DNA of 64,000 bases, taken from NCBI GenBank assembly GCA_022749755.1, contig CM040453.1:6966102-7030101 (forward strand), in the 5' to 3' direction. Made by a program: the position numbers and the translations under genes. The DNA comes from Azadirachta indica (Eukaryota > Streptophyta > Magnoliopsida > Sapindales > Meliaceae). The notes below the pieces were generated by a model, which saw only the letters and a program-made list of their open reading frames with translations, had not been told where the DNA came from and did no database searches. The number at the start of each line of letters is the position of its first letter. The stretch's first letter is position 1. Positions 12,501 to 25,389 of this stretch are shown in pieces.

Positions 12501-13629
12501 ATTGCATAGCACATGATATGAGTGCATCAAAATTTAAATGCGTCAGACAGGAAATTTTAACAGGAATCAAGAAATAATTAAAAAAAACTGACATTGAAAG
12601 ATCATAAATTATAAATTTCACACCCATGTGTTATTTGCAGCTTTTTGTGAATTTACAACAAACATCATCCCATAACAAATCAAGAATCAGCTAAATAAAT
12701 AGTATCATATGATATTACAAACACATTTGATGAAATCCAAAGAGTACAGTCTTAGAGATTAATCCAGCAAGAAGAAAGCACAGACCATATCAAATGAGGG
12801 CAACAACGTATCATGTGGTGTTACTTTAACAGTTAAAACAAATGAGAACAAAAAATTTAATATGAAAAGTCTTAAGTAATTAATGGTGGATTAAATAATC
12901 AGCATTAGAAAACAATTGTATTACCTGCAACTGAAGTGTATGAAGGATGAAATTCCGAACAATGTCATACTCCCCCTTCAACAGAAAAGCAATACCAGAA
13001 GGTATAAAGTCACGAATGAAGACTTGATCATAATTCAACACATTGGAACAGGTGGGATCATTGGCAGCAATAGTTCCAATGGGACTTGCACAATAATAGA
13101 CCATAGAGTCCCGCAATAGATCCCATGCTTCATCCTCAATAGAATCTACACCAGTCTTGCTAACGGAATCTCTGGTGTTGCCAGCTGCACCATTAGATGT
13201 CAAACCCTTCTTTTCCTGTTCATATTGCTGAACATCCTGAAACTCCAAGATATTTGGCGAGTTGGCCGCACCATTTAGGTTTAATTTCTTTGCATTGTCA
13301 ACAAACCATGAACCATTTCCATCCTCTGCTGTCAATCCACTTACACTTTCAGCCTGTTGGCATTTGCACTGGAAATGCCGCAATCTATTAACTTGTGTAC
13401 ACCCAAAAAAACCAGTGCCTAACCCCTTTAATCGATTCAGTCCCATGCGATTTTGTAGCGTACATGAGCACTTCAACAGTTGCTTATACCTTGAAGCTCT
13501 TTTCTTTGTACTTTTGAAGAGGAATCTAGAAGGGAATGTTGAATTTGAATTACCAGAACAAAGGTCAGAATTAAAAGGCCGAGGGGCACCCCTAGACAAA
13601 ACTTGGAGAACCGCCTCAGAAGTTCCCAT
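9518..13629 (-). CDS. INVE: Alkaline/neutral invertase, chloroplast type (GH100)
   Basis: Six exons: 13629-12925, 11878-11713, 11621-11410, 11068-10575, 10477-10429 and 9844-9518. All introns are GT-AG, all joins stay in frame, and the product has 650 residues. GH100 invertases split sucrose into glucose and fructose at neutral to alkaline pH. The conserved domain begins near residue 165 ([10 protein letters not shown]) and contains [26 protein letters not shown], the [20 protein letters not shown] block, [31 protein letters not shown] and [13 protein letters not shown]. The FIRDF aspartate is the likely catalytic one. The ~160-residue N-terminus is rich in Ser, Arg and Lys and poor in acidic residues, as expected for a plastid transit peptide. 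The C-terminus ([11 protein letters not shown]...QTYIV) is like Arabidopsis A/N-InvE (At5g22510). The protein is slightly longer than its Arabidopsis relative, mostly in the N-terminal extension. Confidence 0.95.
11200..11340 (+). mobile_element. SINE-like insertion in invertase intron 3
   Basis: Within the intron between 11410 and 11068, the plus strand carries an A-box-like GGTTTGACTAGTAC (~11215). About 40 bases on is a good B-box, GGGATTCAAATTCCAC (~11255). A short body and a T/A-rich tail (11305-11340) follow. It lies antisense to the host gene and does not touch the splice sites. The B-box is convincing and the A-box is weak. Confidence 0.45.
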
Positions 13630-13692
13630 TGTTATGATGATGAATTAAATTATGTTAAAAGTCCTCACGTGAATCCACCAAACGTTAAACAC

Positions 13693-14262
13693 CTGAAATC
13701 AGAGCAGATAATAAACAGGTGCAAATACTAGAATTTCTCATAGAAATGTTTTAATAATACTAAAATCATTTAAGAAATTGAGAATCAATCCATCAAAGAT
13801 ATGAGTGGAGCAACTTGCATCATTATCTCCACCTGGTAACTCGGAAGATACAGAAGGTCAGAAACAAAAGCATACAACTACAATTTTACAAATACCCAAC
13901 AAAAATTAAGACTAGCCTCTTTATTGAAAACCATAACAGCATTCAGCAACCAAACAAAGAGTCACAATTCCGATTATTGGAACTAAGCATAGAAAATTCG
14001 GATTGCGGAACTTATGATGATCGTTTCAGAGCGTATAAAAACAATAACAGCAGATTAAAAGCCAAAAGCCAATGATTCTTCATTTCAAAACACAATTGAA
14101 ACGAAAGTCATTCAACTTTACTCTAAAATGAAACAAACCACATAACTCTGCGTGATCAACCCCAGAAAAAAGCAGAATTTAAACCTTTACAGTCATTTTT
14201 CAAACCAAAACAAAAGGCCAAATGAAGAGAAAAAACAAAAAAGAAAAATATAGAGTTCTCAC
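13693..14262 (-). other. Probable 5'-UTR intron of the invertase gene
   Basis: On the minus strand a strong donor, CAG|GTGAGAAC, begins at 14262. A matching acceptor, GATTTCAG, ends at 13693. The 63 bases between the acceptor and the ATG at 13629 carry no other start. Removing this ~570-base segment would give a spliced leader. This is inferred from splice consensus only. Leader exon sequence would then lie at 14263 to about 14400. Confidence 0.5.
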
Positions 14263-14399
14263 CTGATATCAGGAAGTGAAAAATCTTGTGGGTCTGCTTT
14301 GCAGAAAGTTTTAAGGACCAAAATAATGAAGATAAAATGATCAGCACTTGAACAAGGAAGATATGTTCAAACTTTAAACTCGCGTTCCGAACGAAACTG

Positions 14400-15619
14400 A
14401 ACCATCAACATCAAATCCTTCACTAAAACTTTTATATTTTGTTTAAATTTTGACGCTTTCTTTTTTTATCTATTAAAAATCATAATTTTGGTTGTGCATA
14501 CTAGCAGACGAATGAGAATTCACATGAACATTCATTCACCACGCCTCTCTTCTTATTTTATAAATTTTTATTTTCTCTATTTGCACAATTTATCAGCCTT
14601 TTCTCTATTTTTTTAAAATATTTATTATCATAATTTAATCACTTTTCTGTTTTTTATTGGGCTTTTATGTGCTTTTATTTTTGTTGGGAAAAAATAAATT
14701 TGATAACCCACTTTTTGTGGACACCCTCTCAAACTCGTTGCCTAAAGATATAGCGATAATGACATTCCGGTTCCTAAATTTTACATTTTCACAAGTAGAA
14801 AGATAGTATTTCTGTTTCTATCAATTAGGTCCCAAACTCTACCCAAAAATGTTAATTTTTTCTAATGACGAAAAGCAAAATTATTATTTTCGTTAACGGT
14901 AAATATTTTTAAATAATTAGAAATAGGTTAACCGAATTCTAATTTTTTTTAATAAAATAATTGAAAAAAAAAAGTTAGCTAAAGTGCTTTTGTCTGCTAA
15001 TGGATAATGGCTAGAGATGAAAGAAGATAAACAACCAATGGAATTGCTAGTTGGAATAGAAGTTCACCAATAATTGATGATCTAAATATATATTATCCAT
15101 TTTATTTTTCCTTTTTAAATAAATGTGATTATTTACATTTTTACCAAATGTAAAAGTAGAGAGAAAATGGTTGAAATCAATTAAAATTATTTTATTTTTG
15201 AATGCGAAGATGGGAAATTTTGTTTTATCAAAAACCAAAAAAATGTCTAAAATAGTTTTATAATAATTCATATCACTTTAAACTCTTAATAGTGATATGG
15301 AAACCTTCTACTTAAATTTTAGTAAAACAAAATATGATAAAAAATGTAAAAACAAAATTTGGTTGTATGCCAAGGATTTTTTTTTTTATTACTACAACAT
15401 TACAATCTATTCTTCAAATAATTTCGCATAATATGTGTAATATTTTTCCTTTAACTTGAAGAGTATTTGTTTACATAAAACAAAAATATGCTTACACAAA
15501 GAGATAGAGAAAGTACAATATTTTAAGTTGGGTTCATATGAAGGGAGTTTGATTAAAAAAAAAAAAACAAAAAAAAAGGAAAAGTAGATTTTATATATTA
15601 TTTTTTATTTTGATTTTGA

Positions 15620-15651
<32 letters not shown>

Positions 15652-17300
15652 TGTGATGGTTCAGTATGTAAAGTAAGTTGACGTAGAATTAATTTGTTGG
15701 GTGGAAATATAACAGATTTTGTCTTGAATAGCATTAACACACGCGGCCACATAACCACCATACCTCCGGCTTATTTAGTCCAAGGTGGGCCTACATTCGG
15801 CCTAGAAAGTGCAAACTCCATAGGCCCAACGTCTCCAGTTCATTTCCAGGTCAATGACATTTGTAAGTGATCGAAACTAGATGACTCCGGCATTCTTTTA
15901 ACATGGTTAGAAAACTTACTGAACATAAATAAACAAATTATGTTATTCATCATTTAAAAATGCTCTTAGAAATCTTACCGTTGTTTCAAATATGTTATTT
16001 AAGAATTATGTTAAATTATTTTTTAATTTTTAATTTTTAATTTTTAAATTTTATTATATTTTTGAATTTGAAATATTTTACTCATATTAAAATATTCATT
16101 AGTATTACTTAAATAAAAAATATTTAAAATGTATTATTTGTTATTTTTTATTAATAAAGACCGTTGGTCAATTGTTCTTATGTTTCTCACATGTAAATAA
16201 AGATACAAATAGAAGACTATTTTGTAACACATATATTCTCTTGCACCATGATACTCAATAACAAAACAACTAAATCACATCCCTTCTATTTAATACTTCC
16301 AAACTTATCGTAAAAAGATATATATTTATATCATAAAAAATCAAGAAAATCATGTAAGGAAGAAAGGAATCAATTTAATTTCTATTTTTTCAAATACGTT
16401 TACAAACTTTACTGAAACGTTCTTTATAAATTTTTATGCGCAAATGCACAAGATGAAATTATTTTTATTAAATACGATCTCTCATACAACAAAAGTTAAC
16501 TGCAAGCATAATGCAACTTTGAAGAACAATTGTGCATGTATGGTGTGATTTGGGTCTTTTCGATTGTGGATCATAGAATGGGAGAGGAGGTTTTGGTGAG
16601 GGTTATTAGGATGTTAAAGAGTTTCATGAACGACTTGACTATATAGGTAAGATAGGGACAAACACTAGAATATCATTTCTTTGTAACGGTAAATTATTAA
16701 AATATTCAGCTTTTATATTGAAACAAGAACACAAAGCTTAATGGAGAAGTTTTCCACGTCACCTTTATAAATTAAATTACTCCCATTATTCTTTCTATTA
16801 TAATTTTCGCACATACGAATGTTAAGGGAACGTTTGGTGTTCTGATTGTCAATTAAAATAGATAATTTTAACGTTCACAATTCATATTTTTTTAGAAAAT
16901 TAATAAAGTTATTATTTATAGTTAAATAATTTTACCAAAATGTGAGAAATTAATCGATATTCTTTATTGTAACTTTTACCGCTTCAAATTTTACAACCGA
17001 TCACTCGCCTTTTACCGCTTCAAATTAACCGGAGAAATAATCGCCGCTTTTTACCTCGACCTGTTTGAAATTTCGAAAATACCCTCTAAGTACATAAATC
17101 CTCCGTCCAAATCCAACGTGCTTCCCCATCACATCGAAGCCCAATTTTGTATTTTCACACAGCCAGGACTTCTACGAATCCAAAAATATCCTCTCACCTA
17201 AAAGAACTAACTAAAAAACTGAAGGAAATTCCCAGTAAGAGAGTCCTTGGAGCCATAGATCAATCTCGAACAAATCTGGACCGTTCCCTTTACTATCCAA
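14400..17300. other. Intergenic DNA between divergent invertase and EPCR genes
   Basis: Mostly AT-rich. It holds a poly-T run followed by a (GT)n microsatellite at about 15617-15655. A less AT-rich patch at ~15740-15870 has several GGCC-containing segments. No coding potential is seen. The last few hundred bases should include promoter sequence for the plus-strand gene. Confidence 0.45.
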
Positions 17301-17335
17301 CGGCTCTCATCAGTCGGCGTAGTGGTTTTCATCAT

Positions 17336-17344
17336 AAACCCTAG
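17336..17344 (+). promoter_or_regulatory. Telo-box (AAACCCTAG) upstream of EPCR gene
   Basis: The sequence AAACCCTAG lies about 490 bases upstream of the start codon, next to a CT-rich stretch (17345-17400) that looks like a transcribed leader. Telo-boxes are bound by plant TRB (telomere repeat binding) Myb-like proteins and are common near transcription starts of housekeeping genes. The match is exact but the motif is short, so function is not shown. Confidence 0.4.
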
Positions 17345-17830
17345 CCCGCCTCCTCTTCCTGACAGACACACACAAACCCACTTCCCTCTCTTCCTCACAA
17401 CAAGGTTTACGTGAAAACCATAACTCAAATCGAACTCTAAAGAACAGATCTTAGTTCTTTAAGTTCTGTTCTAGTTCTTTTATTATGTTCTTTGTAAAAT
17501 TCTTTGTTCTTGATGGTTGAAATGTTTTGGGATGTTGTTTTATGATGATTTATGAGTAACTGTTACTGTTTATGTAGCTTTTGTTTTGGTCGGTGTCTGA
17601 TTTCACGTGGGATTAGAACTGGGTTTGACTCATAGATCCGACTTAATAAAGTATGTTGTGATGAATTTTTTCTGCTAATTGTTTGTGTATTCAATTGTTA
17701 TGAGACAAACGTGAAGAAAATCGAGGTCTGACAGGAAATTCTCAAACGAGCGTGAAGATTATCTTGAAATATCGAATTCAGTAAGTCGAAGATCGAGTCG
17801 CGAGTTGTGTCTTTTGAAAACCGAACGGCA

Positions 17831-20800
17831 ATGCCTTCGGTGGGTATGAGAAGAACTACTCGGGTGTTCGGGGTTGTTAAAGGCGTTGATGGGGCACGCG
17901 TTTTGCGTTCTGGGCGTCGTTTATTGCCGGATTCAGGTGATGGAAAGCTCAGGAGGAGCAACTGCGGAGACGATTGGTATCACCCTGTGATTAAAAAGAA
18001 CGGTGGGAATGGGCCAGGTGGGCCCAAGTGTAAGTTCAACGGCTGGGCTAACGTTGAGAAAGTGAAGTTTAAGTCAGAAGAAGAAAAGGAGTTGGAAGAG
18101 ATGCAGTTTTATGAGAATGAGAAGGAAGTCAAATTGTGCAAGAAAGTGAAAGAAGTGAAGGAAGAAATGAAAGGTGTTGACAGGTTGTTTGGGATAGTAT
18201 ATAGTAGAAAAAGAAAGCAAAATGGTGATAGAAAGAATGAGCTTTTGGAGGACAAGATGTATGGAATTCAATTTTCCCGTAGACAGAAGAGGAAGAAGAG
18301 TGAAAAAATGGTCCCTTTTAGTATATTTGGTATGGGTGTGGAGAGTTCAGGTAGTGTTAGGAGCAGCGGGTTTTTTGCTTGCCTTTTGACTTCGGTTTTG
18401 GGATACATGAAAAGAGGCAGGGCAAGAGTGGAGTTGCGTGAACTTGCTTGGTTTATGCTTTCTCAACATATTAGTGATGTTTTTACTTCGTATGGAATTC
18501 GTTTTTTGTGGGTATGTTACTGTTCTTTTCTTTTTCGTAAAAAACTATTTTGAACATTATGTAAATGTGATGTTTTTACTTTTGCGTAATGTTTTTTATT
18601 TCTCATTCTTAAATGTTGATAAAAAATATTATGGAAAAAGATTAAATTTGCCTTTTTCTGCAGTACAAGTTAGTTTTTATTCACAGGTTAGTCCAAATTG
18701 TAGAACTTTTTATTCTTGTTTGCAGTCCTTAAATGCATCTTGTTATTTTAAGTTTTGTAGCCAATTTTCATTATGGTTCTCATTCATTTTGAAATGACTT
18801 TCTCTAATGGTAAAGAAAATGATTAATATTTTCTTTTTGCTGTCTTGAAATGTTTGCTCAATGTTGTTTCTTCATTAGATTTACTTGTTTTCGTTATTGA
18901 AAATTGTCAGGATCCTCCCATTGATAGCACTGCAATGTGCAAGATTTTTGGGGCCATGCGGTTCGTTCCATTGTTTTCCCTGGATTTTTCTGCAGTCCCC
19001 ACTTGTTTTATGTACATTCATCGCAGTATGCTTCTTAGAATGAAGTGGCTGCCTTCTTTACCTGTAAATAATTGTGTGTCTGTGACTGAGGACTATTCTT
19101 CTGAAGAAGATGTAGAATATTTATTTGAATCTAAACCCAAGGTGCCTGTAGTTGATATAACAGTGAACAGGGTGGCATTGCATCCTTCTGTCAGATCTTC
19201 CAAATTAGCTGCACGAAATGTGCAGTATAGAAATTCATTGAACGCTCGCTCAATACAGAAGAGGAGGAGTTCATTGAGAAGGAGGAGAGCTAGAAATCCT
19301 TCCCTGATTGGTGCACAGAGAGCTAGTGGATCTCTAGTTTCTGAGTTATCTAGTAGTAGGAAAAGTGGCATCGCTCTTTCTTCTGCATCGTCAAAAACCA
19401 AGCTTAGAAGTTCCATTAGAAGTAACTCTGCAGTGAGTATTAAAGAGGCTACCTCTAGTATGGACCAGTTGATGCGGGACTCAGATTTGTCTTCTTGTTG
19501 TGCGAGCGTTTTGATTGTGGAATCAGACAGATGTTACAGGGTAGAAGGAGCTGATGTCATGTTAGAAATGTCTGACTCAAAAGAGTGGCACCTTGTAGTC
19601 AAGAAAGATGGGCAACCAAGATACACTCACAAGGCACAAAAAATTATGAGGCCTTCTTCCTGTAACCGATTCACCCATGCTATTATATGGTCTGGGGATG
19701 ATCATTGGAAACTAGAATTTCCTGACAGACAGGATTGGCTCAATTTTAAGGATCTTTATAAGGAATGTTCTGAACGAAATGCACAGGTTTCTGTTGCTAA
19801 GGTTATTCCTATTCCTGGGGTTTTAGAAGTGTCAGGCTATCAGGATGGTAATTCTGTTCCATTTTGCCGGCCAGATTCCTATATCTCTGTTAATGTTGAT
19901 GAGTTGTCAAGAGCCTTGGCAAAGAGGACTGCAAACTATGATATGGATTCTGAAGATGAAGAATGGCTAAAGAAGTTCAATAATGAGTTCTTCACAGAGA
20001 ATGAACTTCATGAACATATTTCAGAGGATAACTTTGAGTTAATGGTTGATGCCTTTGAGAAGGCTTACTTTTGTAGTCCTGATGATTTCTCCAATGAGGA
20101 GGCAGCAGTTAATCTTTGCTTGGATATGGGTAGACGGGAAGTGGTGCTAGCTGTGTATAATTATTGGATGAAGAAACGAAAGCAGAAAAGATCTGCACTG
20201 CTTAGGGTTTTCCAGGTAAAAGACTTGATATGTTTTGTTATTTGCTTCTTCTATTGGCAACATACCTGTTCCAGTTTATTGGCCTACATTTTACATGTAG
20301 CAGTTCTTAGTGCTAGAGGCAATGTTAGTTAATTGCTGTCTTGCATGATTTTAGGATGTTTTCCACCAGTTGTTCTATAGTATTGTACATTTTTATCATG
20401 TGGGTTGATGATTGTAATTATTGAAAAAAATATATCAGCATGTGTTTTCATTGTCCTGGTTATGCCTTTGTACCTCGTGTATAGACTATGCTTCTAGTTT
20501 GATCCTTTTAGTGGTGAATTATGTTTTAGTCATTTATATGGATATTCTGAGTTGCGGAAACTGTCAGGGTGTATAGTTTCTCTTTTTGACATACTTCTTC
20601 TGGTTGTTCAATGTTCTCAACTTAATAAATTAATCATTTAAATTACATTTTTTATCATGTCATATGTATATAGACATTTGATTCAAATTGAAGATTGGGC
20701 TCCTAATTGAAAATACTTAGATGAGGCTGTTTGTGGAAATCTTTAATTCATTGACAATCGTAGTAGAGAAGCAAGTTATGCAGCTGCAAATACTGAAATT

Positions 20801-21750
20801 GGAGAAGATATAATCTTTGAATTTGAAAATGAGTCCTTATTTTAGTTGTTTTCTTGGGTCATCTTGCAAATAAGCAATACAGCCAAAAGGATGGTATAAT
20901 ATGTTATACTATGGGAGGGTGCCCTTTTCTCTCCTTACCTTATTCAGCAAATGTGAAGACTTTGTTGTGCTTGTGCTGTTTTTGCTGCTTTGTTGATTGG
21001 TTATCTGATCAACCTGGATGCTTCTCTGTCAGGGTCGCCAAGCTAAGAAACCTCCACTAATTCCAAAGCCTGCTCTTCGTAAGAGAAGATCATTGAAGCG
21101 ACAGGCAAGCCAATCTGGAAGAGGCAAACCGCCTGTTCTCTTGCCAGGTTTGTTCGTTGCCCTCCCTGTAGATGTTTTAAGTGTTCAGTGCCCAGGTCGT
21201 TTAGTCCTAATGTTGCTCTATGTTGTAGTTTTGCAACAGTTGGTGTATTTAGGAACTTGAGGAAGTACTTTTTTGAGTCATTAAAAAGTTAAATCATATC
21301 ATCTCAACGAAAAGGTGTTGGATTAATAACTGTGGTGGTCTGAATCATGTATAAGAAACCAAAATGCTGACATGTAACACCAAGGGATCTTATTCCCTGC
21401 ATATTTGTCTATCTATGGGTTATGTTTTGTCCTTCTGCAAAAATCTAAGTACTTTGTGTTTTTTTTTTTTTTATGTTGTTTATTTGTCAAAACTAATATG
21501 AATTAATAATACAGCAGTGGTGACTCAGCAAGATGCCTTGGAAGAACAGAATGCCATGCTGAGAGTTGAAGAAGCTAAAGCCTCAGCAAAAAGATCTTTG
21601 GAAGCAGCAGTCCTCAAACGACAAAGGGCACAGCTTCTGATGCAAAATGCTGATTTGGCAACTTACAAAGCAACAATGGCAATGAGAATTGCTGAAGCTG
21701 CTCAGGTTGCCGAATCAGCAGATGCAGCCGCTGATCATTTTTTGGATTGA
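17831..21750 (+). CDS. Enhancer-of-polycomb-related protein (EPCR type)
   Basis: Four exons, 17831-18511, 18911-20215, 21033-21147 and 21515-21750, join in frame to encode 778 residues. The start at 17831 is the first true ATG and gives the conserved MPSVGMRRTTRVFGVVKG N-terminus, with RVLRSGRRL just after. Residues ~120-200 are Lys/Glu/Arg-rich with possible nuclear localisation signals (RKRKQ, RRQKRKKS). The EPL (enhancer of polycomb-like) region lies near residues 570-665, beginning YDMDSEDEEWLKKFN. The C-terminal exon is an Ala/Glu/Gln-rich helix likely to form a coiled coil. In Arabidopsis the related EPCR1/EPCR2 are subunits of the nuclear PEAT complex (PWWP, EPCR, ARID, TRB), which acts in heterochromatin silencing and histone acetylation control. 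The length is close to EPCR2 (At5g04670), half that of EPCR1. Last exon acceptor is a NAGNAG (ACAGCAG), so one alanine may be optional. Confidence 0.88.
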
Positions 21751-21960
21751 CAGATTATTCCTGAAGCTAATTCATGTTATCAGTTATCAATTATTGATTA
21801 TTGATAACTTGAGGAGGAATCACAGCCTCAGAGGCTGTTTTTGAAGCCTGCGGAGGACAATCTTTAGAAAAAAGAAAAGATGGCGTAATTTTGTATAGAT
21901 TTTTGATTGATGTACATTCTGTATTATCATTATTATTATAGCCTCTTCACACCAAAATAT
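21751..21960 (+). other. Likely 3' UTR of the EPCR gene
   Basis: The ~200 bases after the stop are of mixed composition and end in a T/A-rich stretch (TTGTATAGATTTTTGATTG, then ATTATTATTATAG) that could direct polyadenylation. No canonical AATAAA was found. Confidence 0.35.
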
Positions 21961-22474
21961 TTAACCGTGGGATTGAGCTTATTTCCTTGAAAAAAGAAAA
22001 TGAAAAAACAAAAAAGAAGAAAATTCCGGGAAAAGTTGTATGATTTAGTTAGTAGCTTTCCGTTTAGGCAGTTTCTAAGTGGTGAGATGTAATGAATGTT
22101 TCCATTCCTGCTGTATATCCTAATCCTGTTCCTCTCAAGATTAATGCAATTTCTCTTTTTCTCCTGGATTTGATCTTTCTTGCTCTGTGAGTGCAGGCTC
22201 AAATACTGACTTAAAATCGTCTGGTTTTCTGTCTGGTCTACGTATCTTTCAATTTTGTCGTTCATTCTGTGTCCCTACTGCCCTGACATGTTCTAATAGT
22301 TGTACAGAAAAGAACAAAAATAATTGTAAGCTTTAGTTTTAAGATCGAAGGCCGTAATTGGTAATGCTTCTATATGAAATACAAAGTAATAGTAATCAAT
22401 CAGTTACTTATTTGTGAAAATATAAATCAAATTTCTTTCAGAGGTATTTTCACTTCAAAACTTTACGGAATAAA

Positions 22475-22545
22475 AAGACATATGTATATAGATATATAGA
22501 TATATAGATATATAGATATATATATATATATTTTTTTTTTCTTTT
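22475..22545. repeat. ATATAG/AT microsatellite plus T run
   Basis: Repeated ATATAG units (22481-22515) pass into (AT)n and then a run of T. It is a simple repeat without coding potential. Confidence 0.85.
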
Positions 22546-22627
22546 CAGTGTCTAAGTGAAAATATTAAGTTGTTTATTTATTTTTTTTACCTTAAATATG
22601 TGAATATAAATATTAAGTAAATGCTAA

Positions 22628-23053
22628 TAGTTTGTTTGGTACAACTTTTCAAATAAAACTTTTTAAAGTAGAGATTTTACCCGTAAAATTTTTATGGGTA
22701 GAGTTTTTAATAAAAATTTATTAATCGTTTGGTTGTCATAAATTACTTTTAAAAAAATTTTGAGTAATTACTTTAATAGATAGATTTTTAATATTTTATT
22801 TTAAAAAAATTAAGTAAAATTTTTAAAATAAAGTAAGGGTATTTTAGATAATTTTATTTTTTAAAAAAGTTGAGAAAGCTCTGCTGGCAAAAACTCAAAT
22901 TTTAGACTTTTTTCGATAGAAGGAAAATAATTTTTTTAATTTTTAAAATCTCTTTTTCATTATTAAGCAAACGACATTAAAAAATTTGAAAAAAACTTTT
23001 ATCGTTAAAAAATCTCTTTTGCCCAATAAAAAAGTCAAACCAAATGAACACTA
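22628..23053. mobile_element. MITE with imperfect terminal inverted repeats
   Basis: The left end TAGTTTGTTTGGTACAACTT is an imperfect inverted match to the right end, which on the opposite strand reads TAGTGTTCATTTGGTTTGAC. The interior is AT-rich and has no coding capacity. The ~426-bp size and TTTGGT-containing ends fit short non-autonomous hAT-like MITEs. Target-site duplications were not clear. Confidence 0.55.
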
Positions 23054-23402
23054 AATTATAAATTTAATTTTTATCATAAATTTAATTTTTAAATATAAAT
23101 ATTAACTTTTATTAATAAATAAAATATTTAAATTAAAAATTTTAACTTAATTATATAAAAATATTTTTAATAAAATTTTCAAACATGAATTAAAAAATAA
23201 ATATCTAATAATGGCAGTAGAAGTAGGAGATTAGTGTAGACCCGGTCAACTGCAGTTGCAGCTGTTGCTTTATAGTGAATGTTAACAAGAAGACCAAAAT
23301 CTTGAAATTGAAATGGAATTGAAGAATGGAATGCAGTTGCTGGATTATGTTTACATTTCTTTCTTTTTGTTATATCTTTCGTCAAACTCTCTCCATTTTT
23401 AT

Positions 23403-23455
23403 AATATGATCTATGATCTATAATCTATGACACCTATGACCTATGATCTATGACT
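23403..23455. repeat. Degenerate ATGATCT/ATGACCT tandem repeat
   Basis: About six units of 7-8 bases of the form (C/T)TATGA(T/C) lie in a row. A simple minisatellite with no gene. Confidence 0.6.
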
Positions 23456-23849
23456 GCACACACGCATTGCTGCTGCCGGCCAAACTCTTTAATATTATCT
23501 TTAGAACTTAGCCGTCGGAGTCTTAAATATATAAATATATACATATATATATTTTATGTGAAAGTATGTATATTTAATTTTAAAACACTTTACATAATTA
23601 AAATAAATATAATAAACATATTGCTGAATAACGTTGACTACTCTAATTTTATACCATTATGCATCATATTTAAAAATTTTAAATGTTCAAGCTAATCTTT
23701 ATGACATTGACTACCCTGTTATAAACATTTTTATTTTTTCTTTACTCTAAATGAAATAAATAAAATATCATTATGTGATAAATATATGTACTTAAAACTT
23801 ATGCAGGATTTGGCTGACAAAAAAAAAAAAAAACCAGATGCTAATTGTT

Positions 23850-23960
23850 AACTGGAAAAAACCGCTGTTGGAATTAGACCAAATTGTTAGCAGAAAAATA
23901 CGTTGATGGAATTAGACATAATTTTTAGCAGAAAAATACGTTGATGGAATTAGACTAGTA
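23850..23960. repeat. Direct repeat of ~35 bases, 2-3 copies
   Basis: The core AGCAGAAAAATACGTTGATG occurs twice, each followed by GAATTAGAC. A third partial copy (GCTGTTGGAATTAGACC) lies just before. It is a short local duplication immediately left of the 1.3-kb TIR element. Confidence 0.7.
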
Positions 23961-24081
23961 TTGTAATTCCTTCGTCGCATCATTTGCACAATTTTTTATT
24001 TTTGGGGCAGCAAAAGATAATATTATCTTACAAACTACAAACTACAGACGCAAAACAGAAACATAAATTATTATTGTTTTT

Positions 24082-25381
24082 GGAAAATGTCCATCACCCC
24101 CCTTGGGTTTTCTTTGAATACACACTTCCCCCCCATATGTTCAGAAATGTTATAAAAATTGTTTGTTTTTACCTTCCATCTCTGTCACTCAGCTACTCTC
24201 TTCCACCACAAATCTGTCGTTCGATTTGCTATTTTCTTCCACCATAAAACCCTCATTATTCGATTTATGGATTTGATCTACTTTCTTCCACCACAAATCC
24301 GTCATTCGATTTGCTACCATTGCTTTTTTAAAATTGTAAAATAAATATTATGATACACATTTGAATTTGAAACTTGGTAAAAACAAATCAATGCTTTTAA
24401 CACACTACATCAAATATTTTTTTTATAACAAGTTATCAAGTATTTAATAAATAATTCTTTTAAACATGTATATATATATATATATATAATAAGTTTTATT
24501 AATAATAATTTTAATGATTTCAAAGTAATTTCATTTTTATAACAAATTAGATTAATTTTTCTTAAAAACTATTTAGAAAATATTATAAATTTCTAAAATT
24601 ATTATCATTAGTGATGATTTTAGAATAATTTAAAATTATTTTTTTATTATCATCAATAATAATTTTAAAATAATTTTATTTATTACAATTATCTTCAAAT
24701 ATTATTATCATTAGTAATTATTTTGGAATAATTTTATGAAATAATTTAAAATTATTTTATTATCATTAATAATAATTTCAAAATAATTTTATTTTAATAA
24801 TCAATTAATTTATTTTTTAATAATTATTTTAAAATATTATTATTATTAGTAATGATTTAGAGTAATTTTATAGAATTTTAATGACCATAAACTACTTTTA
24901 CATTAATAAAAAGTAATTTTTATTTTTAATAGTATTTATTATATATGCATTTTAAAATAAATATTTGTTAAAAATTGATTAAAATATCATTAAAAGTCAT
25001 ACGGTGGATGGAGTAATAAGGTTGTTGATGTGTTTCGCTGCGTTTTAAGGTTTAAATCCTCAAATGTGTTTAATTGATTAGCAGTAATGGGATATTTAAA
25101 ATATTATTATTTATTAATGGTAGGGTTTATTGTAAATTATTATTTAAACTTAATTTATTATTGACGGCACAATGTTAAAATTAATTTATTAGTGGGGCCT
25201 CATTATAACTTATTAGTTAAAATCAATTTATTAATGATGACGTGTCAAAATACATTTTTACCCTTAAAAGTTGCTTTTTTAACACAAGAGCTGGTATAAC
25301 AGCGGTGTTTAGAGCACTCTTGAAATAATAAGGGAAAAGTGAGTATTTAAAGCAAACTCTAGGGGTGATGGACATTTTTCC
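24082..25381. mobile_element. ~1.3-kb TIR element, non-autonomous DNA transposon
   Basis: The left end reads GGAAAATGTCCATCACCCCC. The right end, on the opposite strand, reads GGAAAAATGTCCATCACCCC. The similarity continues inward for about 55 bases (TTTGCTTTRAATACWCACTT-like). Flanks TTATTGTTT and TTATTTTTT could be a 9-bp target duplication with one mismatch, which would suggest a Mutator-like element. Inside are three copies of a CTTCCACCAC-containing unit (24195-24320) and a longer ATTATTATCATTAGT-headed repeat at about 24597, 24706 and 24837. No transposase frame is present. Confidence 0.65.
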
Positions 25382-25389
25382 TTATTTTT

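Noticed and set aside
9625..12627. Several short open frames within the invertase locus (for example 12336-12627 and 9625-9807)
   Set aside because: They are intron sequence or alternate frames of the invertase exons.
17807..17830. N-terminal extension of the EPCR frame
   Set aside because: It would need a GTG start; the conserved N-terminus begins at the ATG at 17831.
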